Positions 34,630 to 41,582 are shown, numbered from the stretch's first letter. The stretch is 46,724 nucleotides of DNA from CAZKXX01 sp964556705 (GCA_964556705.1 CAZKXX010000018.1:1-46724); one strand, 5' to 3'. Notes: generated by a model not told the origin, from the letters alone. Translations and numbers: made by a program.

Positions 34630-35517
34630 CTAAACCCCAACCCCCGTCGGTTGCATTTCCGCGGCCCGCAGCTTGGCGCTGCGCGAGCGCGGGTTGGCCC
34701 GGACCTCTTCTTCCCCGGGACGCACCACCTTGCGCGTCAGGATCCGGGCGCGGCCTTCCCGCCGCCAGGACTGGAACGCGCGCTTGACGAGACGGTCTTC
34801 GAGCGAGTGAAAGCTGATGACGACAACGCGGGCGCCCGCGGCCGCGACGCCGGGCAGGCGAGCGAGAAACAGTTCGAGGTTCTCGAGCTCGCGGTTCACC
34901 GCCAGCCGCAACGCCATGAACGTGCGCGTCGCGGGATGAATCTGATGAAGGCCCGTCCGGGAGGGGATAGCTCGCGTCACCACCTGCGCCAGTTCGGTGG
35001 TTGTTCGAATCGGACGGGCCTTCACAATGGCTCGCGCTATGCGGCGCGAGTGGCGCTCCTCACCAAACTTGAAAATCAGATCGGCCAGTTCGCGCTCCGA
35101 AGCGCGGTTCACGATCTCCTCGGCCGTCAGTCCGCTCGTCGGGTCCATGCGCATGTCGAGCGGCCCCGGCTGGCTGAAGCTGAACCCGCGCGCCGCGTTG
35201 TCGAGCTGCATCGAGCTCACGCCGAGATCGGCGACGACGCCGTCGGCGGGCGGAAGTCCGCTCGCCTGATGCAGCCGGTCGATTTCGGCGAAGTTGCCGT
35301 GCACGAGAATCACCTTCTCCTCAAACCCTCGCAGACGCTCGCGAGCCGCCTCGAGCGCGGCCGGATCGCGATCGATCCCGAGCAGTTTGCCGCGCTGCAG
35401 CCGCCGGACGATTTCCGCGGCGTGGCCGCCGGCGCCCAGCGTCGCGTCAATGTACATGCCGTCAGAGCGGACATTCAGAAACTCCAGCGCTTCCCGCACG
35501 AGAACGGGAACGTGCAT
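34630..35517 (-). CDS. rsmH: 16S rRNA (cytosine1402-N4)-methyltransferase
   Basis: 295 aa from the ATG at 35517 ('MHVPVLVREALEFLN'), coupled to mraZ by TGATG. SAM-dependent methyltransferase: 'YIDATLGAGGHAAEI' (SAM motif), 'LLGIDRDPAAL', 'VLVHGNFAEI'-like 'ILVHGNFAEID', 'GVVADLGVSSMQLD', 'GFSFSQPGPLDMRMD', 'VVVISFHSLEDRLVKR'. Standard length and position as the second dcw gene. Confidence 0.97.
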   Translation of the reverse strand: MHVPVLVREALEFLNVRSDGMYIDATLGAGGHAAEIVRRLQRGKLLGIDRDPAALEAARERLRGFEEKVILVHGNFAEIDRLHQASGLPPADGVVADLGVSSMQLDNAARGFSFSQPGPLDMRMDPTSGLTAEEIVNRASERELADLIFKFGEERHSRRIARAIVKARPIRTTTELAQVVTRAIPSRTGLHQIHPATRTFMALRLAVNRELENLELFLARLPGVAAAGARVVVISFHSLEDRLVKRAFQSWRREGRARILTRKVVRPGEEEVRANPRSRSAKLRAAEMQPTGVGV

Positions 35518-35957
35518 CAGATGCCCAGATTGCTCAGCGTCGCCTCGTCGTCGTCGGTGAACGGATTGCGCTCCAGGTGCTCGCGGAAGCGCTCCATGTT
35601 CCACACGTCGAGGTGATCGAGATAACCGATGACCGCCACTTCCCCGCGCATCGCTGCGCTCTCCCGCAGCAGCGCGGGAATCAGGATGCGCCCTTGCGAA
35701 TCCATGCGCGCCGGCTGGCCCCAGTAATTGGCGCGGTCGAGAAACTTCTTCTTCGCCTTGTTCATCTGCGGCAGCGCGGCGAGCTTCTCCTCGATCTCAC
35801 GCCAGACGGGAAACGGATAGATGCGCGCCGACTGGCCGTCGAAGCTGGTGACGTAGAAGTCCAAACCGTAGCTCTCTTCGATCTGCTGCTTGAAGGCGGT
35901 CGGAATCTTCAATCGCCCCTTCCCGTCCACCGTCGCTGGGTAGTTGCCACGAAGCAT
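35517..35957 (-). CDS. mraZ: Transcriptional regulator MraZ
   Basis: 146 aa. Two AbrB-like half-sites: 'MLRGNYPATVDGKGRLKIPTAF' and 'GQPARMDSQGRILIPALLRE', both with the D-x-x-G-R motif. MraZ represses the dcw promoter in other bacteria by binding tandem TGGG-like repeats. First gene of the cluster; its own leader carries the promoter and repeat motifs described separately. ATG at 35957. Confidence 0.96.
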   Translation of the reverse strand: MLRGNYPATVDGKGRLKIPTAFKQQIEESYGLDFYVTSFDGQSARIYPFPVWREIEEKLAALPQMNKAKKKFLDRANYWGQPARMDSQGRILIPALLRESAAMRGEVAVIGYLDHLDVWNMERFREHLERNPFTDDDEATLSNLGI

Positions 35958-36002
35958 TGGAACTGTCTCTGTCGTCTCAGCTGTCGCCGATGTCTCACTC
36001 GA

Positions 36003-36068
36003 CCCCTAAGCTGCCCTTTTGTGACCCCTTTTTTCACTTTCTTCTACTTACGACCACTTTTGGCCACT
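36003..36068 (-). promoter_or_regulatory. Candidate MraZ operator repeats in the mraZ leader
   Basis: Minus strand, in order of transcription: AGTGG (36068-36064), AGTGG (36058-36054, exactly 10 bp on), then AGGG at 36029-36026, 36017-36014 and 36007-36004 (12 and 10 bp steps). Known MraZ sites are TGGG-like repeats with 10-bp periodicity. Here they lie just after the -10 box, which would suit repression by roadblock. Assignment is by resemblance only. Confidence 0.4.
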
Positions 36069-36069
36069 G

Positions 36070-36098
36070 ACTATAGGCATCCGCCCACCCCGTGTCAA
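36070..36098 (-). promoter_or_regulatory. Strong sigma70-type promoter for the dcw cluster
   Basis: Minus strand: TTGACA (36098-36093), a 17-nt spacer, TATAGT (36075-36070). A perfect -35, optimal spacing and a five-of-six -10. Transcription would start near 36063 and give a leader of about 105 nt to the mraZ ATG at 35957. An A-rich run lies just upstream of the -35 (36101-36110 region), as an UP element might. This is the best promoter in the window. Confidence 0.7.
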
Positions 36099-36237
36099 GT
36101 ATTTTTTTCAACTTTTCGAGGCACTTACAGCGCTTGCGCCCACCCCCGCCCTTTGTGGCCCTCTCCACGATTGACCACAACCCTTGGGGCAGCTTTGGCG
36201 CTTGATGTCCGGCGGCGGCGTGGGAAGCTTGAAGGGA

Positions 36238-36440
36238 GGTGACAGGTGTCGGGTGTCAGGAGACAGAAGTCAAGGGACAGAAGTCAGGAGACAGAAGTCG
36301 GGAGTCAGGAGGCAGCAGCCAGAATTTGAAGCGCCGAACCCGGAACCTGACGTCCCGAACCCGAGACCCGAAACCCGGCACGCTGCCGACCGTCAACAGT
36401 CGTCTGTCAACTGACCGCTGACGGCTGTGAGCTGACAGCC
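36238..36440. repeat. Heptad-repeat tracts upstream of the DinB-like gene
   Basis: Three themes follow one another on the plus strand. From 36240: tgacagg, tgtcggg, tgtcagg, agacaga, agtcaag, ggacaga, agtcagg, agacaga, agtcggg, agtcagg. Near 36336: gaacccg, gaacctg, acgtccc, gaacccg, agacccg, aaacccg. From about 36391: gtcaaca, gtcgtct, gtcaact, gaccgct, gacggct. The rest of the 494-nt spacer (35958-36237) holds the dcw promoter and otherwise plain DNA. Confidence 0.8.
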
Positions 36441-36451
36441 CGGGAGCGCCC

Positions 36452-37021
36452 ATGTCTCTCGCCTGGTTCGACCGCAAATTCGATTTCCACTTTCCCGTCG
36501 AGCTGTTCGACGCCATCCTCGAGCGCCTGCGCGGCACGCCGGCGCGCCTGGAGGAGAAGCTCGGCGTCTCGGCGTCGGGCGTCGTCTCTTCCCTTTCGAC
36601 ATCGAACGCGCGCTCGCCCTCGCCCGACCTCCTCACCCGCCGCCCGGGCGAGGCGTGGTCCATTCAGGAGCACGCCGGGCACCTGCTCGATCTCGACCGG
36701 CTGCACCTGGCGCGCCTCGACGACTACGCCGCGGGCGCGGAAGCCCTCCGCCCCGCCGATCTCCAGAACCGTCCGACCTGGGAAGGCCGCTACAACGAGC
36801 GGCCGCTCGCGGAAATCCTCGGCTCGTTCCGTCGCGAACGCGCGCGCCTCGTCGAGCGCTTCGACGGCTGGCCGCGCCACCGCCTCGCGCAGACGGCGCT
36901 CCACCCGCGCCTCCGCCAGCCGATGCGCGTCGTGGACCACGCCTTCTTCATCGCCGAACACGACGACCACCACCTCGCCGCCATCCAGTCGCTCCTCCGC
37001 CGCTTCACTCAGTCCCCTTGA
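36452..37021 (+). CDS. DinB-family putative metal-dependent protein
   Basis: 189 aa. Four-helix DinB/YfiT-like fold. 'WSIQEHAGHLLDLDRLHLARL' supplies the first His ligand (His74 or His77), and 'VDHAFFIAEHDDHHLAAIQSLL' supplies His170 and His174, the usual HxxxH of DinB metal sites. Members include damage-induced proteins and thiol S-transferases; the substrate here is unknown. GGGAG lies five bases before the ATG at 36452. Flanked on both sides by heptad-repeat tracts and transcribed away from the dcw cluster. Confidence 0.85.
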   Translation: MSLAWFDRKFDFHFPVELFDAILERLRGTPARLEEKLGVSASGVVSSLSTSNARSPSPDLLTRRPGEAWSIQEHAGHLLDLDRLHLARLDDYAAGAEALRPADLQNRPTWEGRYNERPLAEILGSFRRERARLVERFDGWPRHRLAQTALHPRLRQPMRVVDHAFFIAEHDDHHLAAIQSLLRRFTQSP

Positions 37022-37027
37022 ACGGCC

Positions 37028-37377
37028 AACCACCAAGGCACGAAGACACAAAGAAAGTCGGCGGAAGGCAGACGGCAGTCGGCAGAAGCAGTAGGCAGAG
37101 GGCAGAGAGCAGTAAGCAGAAGGCAGTAAGCAGAAGGGAGTCGGCAGAAGGCAGTAAGCAGAAGGGAGTCGGCAGTAGCAGTAGGCAGTGGGCAGTAGGC
37201 AGAGAGCAGAAGGCAGTGGGCAGCGCTCGCCTTTCAGAATTCACAATTCATCATTCATCATTCCCCCTGTCCCCGGTTCCCTTTACCCTTCATCCTTTAC
37301 ACTTCACAATTTCACTGTCTCCTGTCTCCTGTCTCCTGCTTTCCGCCTTCATTATTCATAATTCAGCATTCAGCCTT
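37028..37377. repeat. Largest heptad-repeat tract, GCAGnnG type, followed by ATTCATC and CTGTCTC types
   Basis: Starts with aaggcac, gaagaca, caaagaa. From about 37068 some 22 consecutive units fit GCAGnnn (gcagacg, gcagtcg, gcagtag, gcagagg, gcagaga, gcagtaa, gcagaag and so on), with two 6-nt units and two ggagtcg units. From 37233: attcaca, attcatc, attcatc, attcccc, ctgtccc. Around 37315: three ctgtctc units. Near 37350: attattc, ataattc, agcattc, agccttt. It fills most of the 531-nt spacer before the OLD-family gene. 37378-37552 is plain, with no feature I can name. Confidence 0.85.
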
Positions 37378-37552
37378 TCCCTTGCCCTGGCACCTGTCCT
37401 TAAGCCCCTTGCTTTCCCCGCGCCAGAGGCGTATACATGCATTATCTTACTATCGCGGTTACCGTCGCGCGGCCACAGCCTTAACAGGCGGAGCGACACG
37501 CATATGGCCGAGGCTTCGCACTCGGTATCCGCCAGTCAAGATAGGGTATCAA

Positions 37553-39334
37553 ATGAATTTGGTCTCGCTTACAGTAAAAAACTATAGAAGTATTACCAAG
37601 GCTCATAAATTACGTCTCGGGAATTCTACTGTCCTAATCGGTCCGAATAATGAGGGCAAATCGAATATTCTGCGCGGCTTGGTGACTGCACTCAAAGTGC
37701 TGTCAGATAGCGTGCGAACAATTCGTTTTGAAGGGGGACAACAAGGTGGTCGTGTTCACAAGGTTCTCCGCCTTTCTTTGATTCGCAGTGCGAAATACTA
37801 CAATTGGGAAAAGGATTTCCCGGTTGTCCAGCAGCGGAGGTACCCTAATGGCGCGTCGGAGTTTGTCCTCGAATTCGAACTTGACCCTAACGAACTAGTC
37901 GATTTCCGGAACGAAGTGGGAAGCCGCCTGAACGGGAACCTGCCTATTCGAATAGCGCTGGGGCACGACGGCATTAAGGTCGACGTCGCGAAACAAGGGC
38001 GAGGTGGGAGGACCCTGACACAGAAGTCCGCTCTCGTCGCTGATTTTATCAAGCGTCGTCTCGATTTTCAGTATATACCCGCTGTTAGAACCGCCAAGTC
38101 CGCCCAAGACGTGGTTGATGGGATGTTGGAAGCGGAGCTGCAAGCCGTCGAGGGCGACCCCAAATACTCGGAGGCTCTGGAGGAAATTGCGCGCCTCCAA
38201 CAACCGGTGTTGGATCGTTTGTCCAAGGCAATTCTCGGAATGCTCAGGCAATTCTTGCCGGCCATCAGGGACGTGAGGGTAAGGATCGCTTCGGAGGCGC
38301 GCATTCAAGCTCTGCGCAGGTCTGAAATCATCGTCGACGACGGGACACCCACACACCTAACTTACAAGGGGGACGGGGTACAGAGTCTGGCGGCCCTTGC
38401 ACTGATGCGACATTCGTCGGAAACCACCTCAAGGGGTAAGCACTTGATACTGGCTCTGGAGGAGCCCGAGTCGCACCTCCACCCAAGCGGGATCCACGGA
38501 GTCAAACGAGTCCTACAGGAGCTTGCTTCATCTCAGCAGATTGTCCTCACAACACACTGCCCGCTTTTTGTAGACCGCACCGACATCCCTGCGAACATCC
38601 TCGTCACCAACAATACCGCTAGATCAGCTAGGGATGTCCGGGAAATCCGCGAGATACTTGGCGTCCGAGCGTCAGACAACCTGCGCCACGCTGAACTTGT
38701 GCTTGTCGTAGAGGGAACAGAGGATGAGATAGCACTTCAGGCGCTTCTCCCCGCCTCCTCGGAACCTCTTAGGAAGGCGCTGGCCGAAGGAACCATAGCA
38801 ATCGAGACTTTGAACGGAGCATCCAATCTCGCATATAAGGTGGGTCTACTGAGTGACGCACTATGCGACTGCTATTGTTTCCTAGACCACGACAACGAAG
38901 CGAAGGCCAGTTTTGACAAGGCGAGGGTCCAAGGACTTTTGACTGATGCCGATGCCACCTTCGCCGTCTGCAACGGCATGAAGGAATCTGAGATTGAGGA
39001 CATGTACGAATTAGCTGTATACGAGCAACCTATCCTGAACAAGTTCGGTGTTAACTTGGCAACGACGCCCAAATTTCATAGTTCAAAGAAATGGTCCGAC
39101 CGGTTGCGAGAAGCCTTCGCACAGCAGGGAAAGGTCTGGGACGACCGTATCGAGAAAGAAGCTAAGCGAGCTGTAGCAGAGGCCGTGGCTTCGAGGCCGA
39201 ATGACGCTCTTAACTCTCACAAGCGGTCTGCCTTTGATGCGCTTGTTGCGAGTCTCGAAGCGCGTTTAGGCCGATTGTCCGCACCCAAACCCGCGGCTGG
39301 CGCAGAGCGCAGCTCTGCGGTCAGAAGCGGGTAG
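37553..39334 (+). CDS. OLD-family ATPase with TOPRIM nuclease domain (stand-alone, class 1 type)
   Basis: 593 aa from the ATG at 37553 ('MNLVSLTVKNYRSI'), where the conserved domain starts; the 57 residues of open frame before it do not look conserved. Walker A GPNNEGKS (30-37), signature region 'KGDGVQSL' (272-279), Walker B 'LILALEEPESHLHP' (298-311), H-loop 'TTHCP' (333-337). The TOPRIM part has 'VLVVEGTEDE' with Glu387 and 'CFLDHDNE' with Asp445/Asp447. OLD proteins are ATP-regulated DNases, several of them anti-phage. No UvrD-like partner is adjacent, so Gabija is unlikely. The 5' 120 bases I counted are about 42% GC, far below the neighbours, suggesting transfer. The last 15-18 residues are encoded by a hairpin repeat, so the native C-terminus may be lost. 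Confidence 0.88.
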   Translation: MNLVSLTVKNYRSITKAHKLRLGNSTVLIGPNNEGKSNILRGLVTALKVLSDSVRTIRFEGGQQGGRVHKVLRLSLIRSAKYYNWEKDFPVVQQRRYPNGASEFVLEFELDPNELVDFRNEVGSRLNGNLPIRIALGHDGIKVDVAKQGRGGRTLTQKSALVADFIKRRLDFQYIPAVRTAKSAQDVVDGMLEAELQAVEGDPKYSEALEEIARLQQPVLDRLSKAILGMLRQFLPAIRDVRVRIASEARIQALRRSEIIVDDGTPTHLTYKGDGVQSLAALALMRHSSETTSRGKHLILALEEPESHLHPSGIHGVKRVLQELASSQQIVLTTHCPLFVDRTDIPANILVTNNTARSARDVREIREILGVRASDNLRHAELVLVVEGTEDEIALQALLPASSEPLRKALAEGTIAIETLNGASNLAYKVGLLSDALCDCYCFLDHDNEAKASFDKARVQGLLTDADATFAVCNGMKESEIEDMYELAVYEQPILNKFGVNLATTPKFHSSKKWSDRLREAFAQQGKVWDDRIEKEAKRAVAEAVASRPNDALNSHKRSAFDALVASLEARLGRLSAPKPAAGAERSSAVRSG

Positions 39335-39377
39335 CGCGGAGCGAGTAGCGCAGCGTCTCTCCCTTTGAGACTCTGCG
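39301..39377 (+). repeat. Hairpins H1 and H2 at the end of the OLD-family gene
   Basis: H1: CGCAGAGC (39301-39308), loop gca, GCTCTGCG (39312-39319), inside the last codons of the OLD gene. H2: flank GTAG (39345-39348), CGCAG and GTCTC arms (39349-39359, one mismatch), loop of 7, GAGAC and CTGCG (39367-39377), then GC. H2 has no REP sequence in its loop, unlike its relatives at about 39818 and 43322. Confidence 0.7.
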
Positions 39378-39515
39378 GCCCTGCTCCGGCGGGCAAGCGC
39401 GTAGCCACGGTCGCTGCATTTCCGACCTGCCTGCACCTGCCGGCCGCAGGCTGCCTGCGCAGGCGGGCCGCCGTTCAACTCCAGCGCCACCTACAACGTG
39501 CTCTTCATAGGAAAC

Positions 39516-39551
39516 GTAGCGCAGGGCCCGCTTTCCGGCCCTGCGGCTTTT
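39516..39551 (+). terminator. Hairpin H3, terminator-like
   Basis: Flank GTAG (39516-39519), perfect 9-bp stem CGCAGGGCC (39520-39528) with GGCCCTGCG (39537-39545), 8-nt loop, then GC and TTTT (39548-39551). It has the shape of a Rho-independent terminator and belongs to the GTAG-stem-GC hairpin family. It lies about 200 bases after the OLD gene. Confidence 0.6.
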
Positions 39552-39590
39552 CAAGCATTTCCCGCGGCGCAGATCACGGCCTTCGAGGCT

Positions 39591-39680
39591 GTAGCGCCGA
39601 TCGGAGCCTGCCCCGCAGCGGCGGGGATCGGCGGCTTTCGCAGGCACGCAAACGGGACGGCGATCACAGATCGCCGCTAC
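39591..39680. repeat. Hairpins H5 and H6 of the same family, opposite orientations
   Basis: H5 (plus): GTAG (39591-39594), CGCCGATC (39595-39602), a 23-nt loop with its own CCCCGC/GCGGGG stem, GATCGGCG (39626-39633), GC, TTT. H6 (minus): on the plus strand CGGCGATC (39658-39665), loop aca, GATCGCCG (39669-39676), then CTAC, which is GTAG on the minus strand. Arms are perfect in both. Confidence 0.7.
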
Positions 39681-39725
39681 AGCAGGAGGCGCAGGCGGTT
39701 TACCGGGAAATCGTCGAGCAAGCAA

Positions 39726-39761
39726 GTCGCGCAGACCTGTTGTTGAGGTCTGCGGCTTTTT
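39726..39761 (+). terminator. Hairpin H4, strong Rho-independent terminator shape
   Basis: Flank GTCG (39726-39729), perfect 9-bp stem CGCAGACCT (39730-39738) with AGGTCTGCG (39746-39754), 7-nt loop, GC, then TTTTT (39757-39761). Its outer bases match H3 but the arms differ by paired changes. It could end transcripts from the OLD gene about 400 bases upstream. Confidence 0.65.
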
Positions 39762-39813
39762 GAATTCAAGACTTCACCTGTCCCCCCTTCTGATCCAATC
39801 ATAATGCGAGCCG

Positions 39814-40075
39814 GTAGAGAAGCGTCTCGTCGTTCGGCCTTGCTCATGGCTCGACCCCTCCCTGCCGGCGCTCGCCATCCTGAGCGACAGTCGAAGGACG
39901 ACCCTGAGCTTGCCGAAGGGCCGTTTGAGACTCTGCGGCCCGTGCGTTGGATCGAAGTGCCGCGGACTTGAAAAGCAAGTCCACGCTACCAGTTGCGGCT
40001 TTTCCGTTCGTTCCCGGGGATCGAAGTGCCGCCCTTCGAGTCCCTCAGGCCCCTGAGCCTCGCGAAGGGCGTATC
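39814..40075. repeat. Composite repeat copy A: REP-like palindromes, H7 hairpin and 42-nt palindrome
   Basis: In order: AGCGTCTC (about 39827); REP-like TCCTGAGCGACAGTCGAAGG (39879-39898) and CCCTGAGCTTGCCGAAGGG (39902-39920); GAGACTCTGCGG closing the outer stem (about 39926-39938). Next is H7 (minus strand; stem 39961-39970 with 39976-39985, GTAG flank at 39989-39986). A 42-nt palindrome follows at 40030-40071, with arms CGCCCTTCG/CGAAGGGCG and inner CTCAGG/CCTGAG. Parts recur at 41331-41372 and 43322-43600. Together with H1-H6 it accounts for most of the 916-nt spacer 39335-40250. Confidence 0.75.
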
Positions 40076-40105
40076 CCGCCGCCCCGTGGGGTGGAATTGC
40101 AGATT

Positions 40106-40195
40106 GCAGATTCAAGATTCAATGAACGCAGCGCAGGGCCCTGTCCCGCTGCGCGCGAATTTCAAATTTCAAATTCAAAATTCAAGACCGCCGCG
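40106..40195. repeat. Heptad-repeat tracts upstream of the esterase gene
   Basis: Plus strand: gcagatt, gcagatt, caagatt, caatgaa at about 40107, and further on atttcaa, atttcaa, attcaaa, attcaag at about 40169. Short but regular. It lies about 55 bases before the esterase ATG. Confidence 0.65.
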
Positions 40196-40250
40196 CGTGC
40201 CCCTCTTTTGTTGTACACTGCGAGGCTTTCCAAAGACGGAGGTGTGGAGG

Positions 40251-41324
40251 ATGGCGGCGAAATTGTTTTTAGTCGTGTTCGCGGCGATCGCTTTTGCTTC
40301 AGGCCCCCGGCTTGCCGCGCAAGTCGAGACCGAAGTGCCGCCGGTGGTTCCCGGCGCGAAGCCTGCGACGGTGGAGCGCCTGAAGGTCCACGGGACGGCG
40401 CTGGAAGGCAATCTCGCCGGCGAGGCCGTGGAGCGCGACGTGATCGTGATGCTGCCGCCCGGTTATGCCGCGGAGAAGTCCCGTCGCTACCCGGTCGTTT
40501 ACGCCTTGCATGGATTTTCCATCGGCGCCGAGCAATGGACGCGCGAGATCCATGTGCCGCAAACCCTCGAAGGCGCTTTCGCCAAAGGCAGCGCGGAGAT
40601 GATCGTCGTCCTGCCGGACTCGAAGACCGTGTACGGCGGTTCGATGTATTCGAGTTCCGCGACCACCGGCGATTTCGAGCGGTTCATCGCCCGCGACCTG
40701 GTGGCCTTCGTGGACGCGCGCTACCGGACGCTCGCGAACCGCGCGAGCCGCGGCCTGGTGGGCCACTCGATGGGCGGTTACGGCGCCGCGCGCATCGGGA
40801 TGAAGCACGCTGACGTCTTCGGCAGCCTTTACATCATGAGTCCCTGCTGCCTCTCGCCGATGGGGTCCGGACCGGCGAATCCGGAGGCCGAGAAGGCGCT
40901 GGAGGCGGTGAAGACTCCCGCCGACGCCTCGGGCTTGCCTTTCTTCGCCCGCGCGCAGCTTGCCGCGGCCGCCGCGTGGTCGCCCAACCCGAGAAATCCG
41001 CCGCTCTATCTCGACCTGCCCCGCAAAGACGGCGAGCCCCAGCCTGATGTGATCGCCAAATGGGCCGCCAATGCGCCTCTGGCGTTCCTCGACCAGTACG
41101 TCGGCAACCTGCGCCGGTACCGCGCCATCGCGATTGAGGTCGGCGACCAGGACCGCTTACGCGCGGACGCGGGCAAGCTGCACGAGGCCCTCGACAAGTA
41201 CGGCATCGCCCACAGTTTTGAAGTTTATTCCGGGACGCATACCAGCGCTGTCGCCCATCGTTTTCAGGACTACGTCATCCCGTTCTTCAGCCGCAGTCTC
41301 TGCGCGGCGGAAACCTGCGAGTGA
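40251..41324 (+). CDS. Secreted alpha/beta-hydrolase esterase (esterase D / feruloyl esterase family)
   Basis: 357 aa from the ATG at 40251; GGAGG eight bases upstream and a signal peptide (1-23, ending 'LAAQ') fix the start, although a longer frame begins in the repeat DNA. Alpha/beta-hydrolase fold: 'VIVMLPPGYAAEKSRRYPVVYALHGF' region (65-89), nucleophile Ser173 in 'GHSMGG' (171-176), candidate acid Asp near 'EVGDQD' and His in 'YSGTHTSAVAHRF'. Likely periplasmic or exported esterase cutting acyl or feruloyl esters; substrate unknown. A 42-nt palindrome starts six bases after its stop. Confidence 0.87.
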   Translation: MAAKLFLVVFAAIAFASGPRLAAQVETEVPPVVPGAKPATVERLKVHGTALEGNLAGEAVERDVIVMLPPGYAAEKSRRYPVVYALHGFSIGAEQWTREIHVPQTLEGAFAKGSAEMIVVLPDSKTVYGGSMYSSSATTGDFERFIARDLVAFVDARYRTLANRASRGLVGHSMGGYGAARIGMKHADVFGSLYIMSPCCLSPMGSGPANPEAEKALEAVKTPADASGLPFFARAQLAAAAAWSPNPRNPPLYLDLPRKDGEPQPDVIAKWAANAPLAFLDQYVGNLRRYRAIAIEVGDQDRLRADAGKLHEALDKYGIAHSFEVYSGTHTSAVAHRFQDYVIPFFSRSLCAAETCE

Positions 41325-41330
41325 AGTCGC

Positions 41331-41372
41331 CGCCCTTCGAGTCCCTCAGGGCCCTGAGCCTCGCGAAGGGCG
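41331..41372. repeat. 42-nt palindrome, copy B, just after the esterase stop
   Basis: Outer arms CGCCCTTCG (41331-41339) and CGAAGGGCG (41364-41372), inner arms CTCAGGG/CCCTGAG. Nearly identical to 40030-40071; the inner palindrome is perfect here and has one change there. It could act as a terminator or mRNA 3' stabiliser for the esterase. The rest of the spacer to 41582 holds a loose heptad-like stretch (cgcagag, gcgctga, ggacgca near 41454). Confidence 0.75.
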
Positions 41373-41582
41373 TATCCCGCCGCCCCGCTACGCGGCCACT
41401 CCAGATTGCGGATTTCAAATCAGCGGGAAGACGGCTCACCGCAGAGGCGCTGAGGACGCAGAGGAAAGTGGAGAACGAATCGCCTCTGATCACACCGACT
41501 TCATTTTTCATTCGCGCCGGCGGCTGAGTGCTGCTTCAAGGGATGTTTCGCAACGTGCGAAAGATGCCTTAGCGCCGCGGCG

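Noticed and set aside
37028..37377. CRISPR array
   Set aside because: Units are 7 nt with no spacer/repeat structure and no cas genes.
37382..37552. 57-residue N-terminal extension of the OLD-family protein
   Set aside because: Not protein-like, begins in the repeat spacer; the ATG at 37553 starts exactly at the conserved ATPase strand.
37553..39334. Gabija GajA
   Set aside because: No UvrD/GajB-like helicase on either side, so a stand-alone OLD-type nuclease is the better reading.
39365..39763. 132-codon plus-strand open frame after the OLD-family gene
   Set aside because: Composed of hairpin repeats H2-H6; no ribosome site and no protein-like composition.
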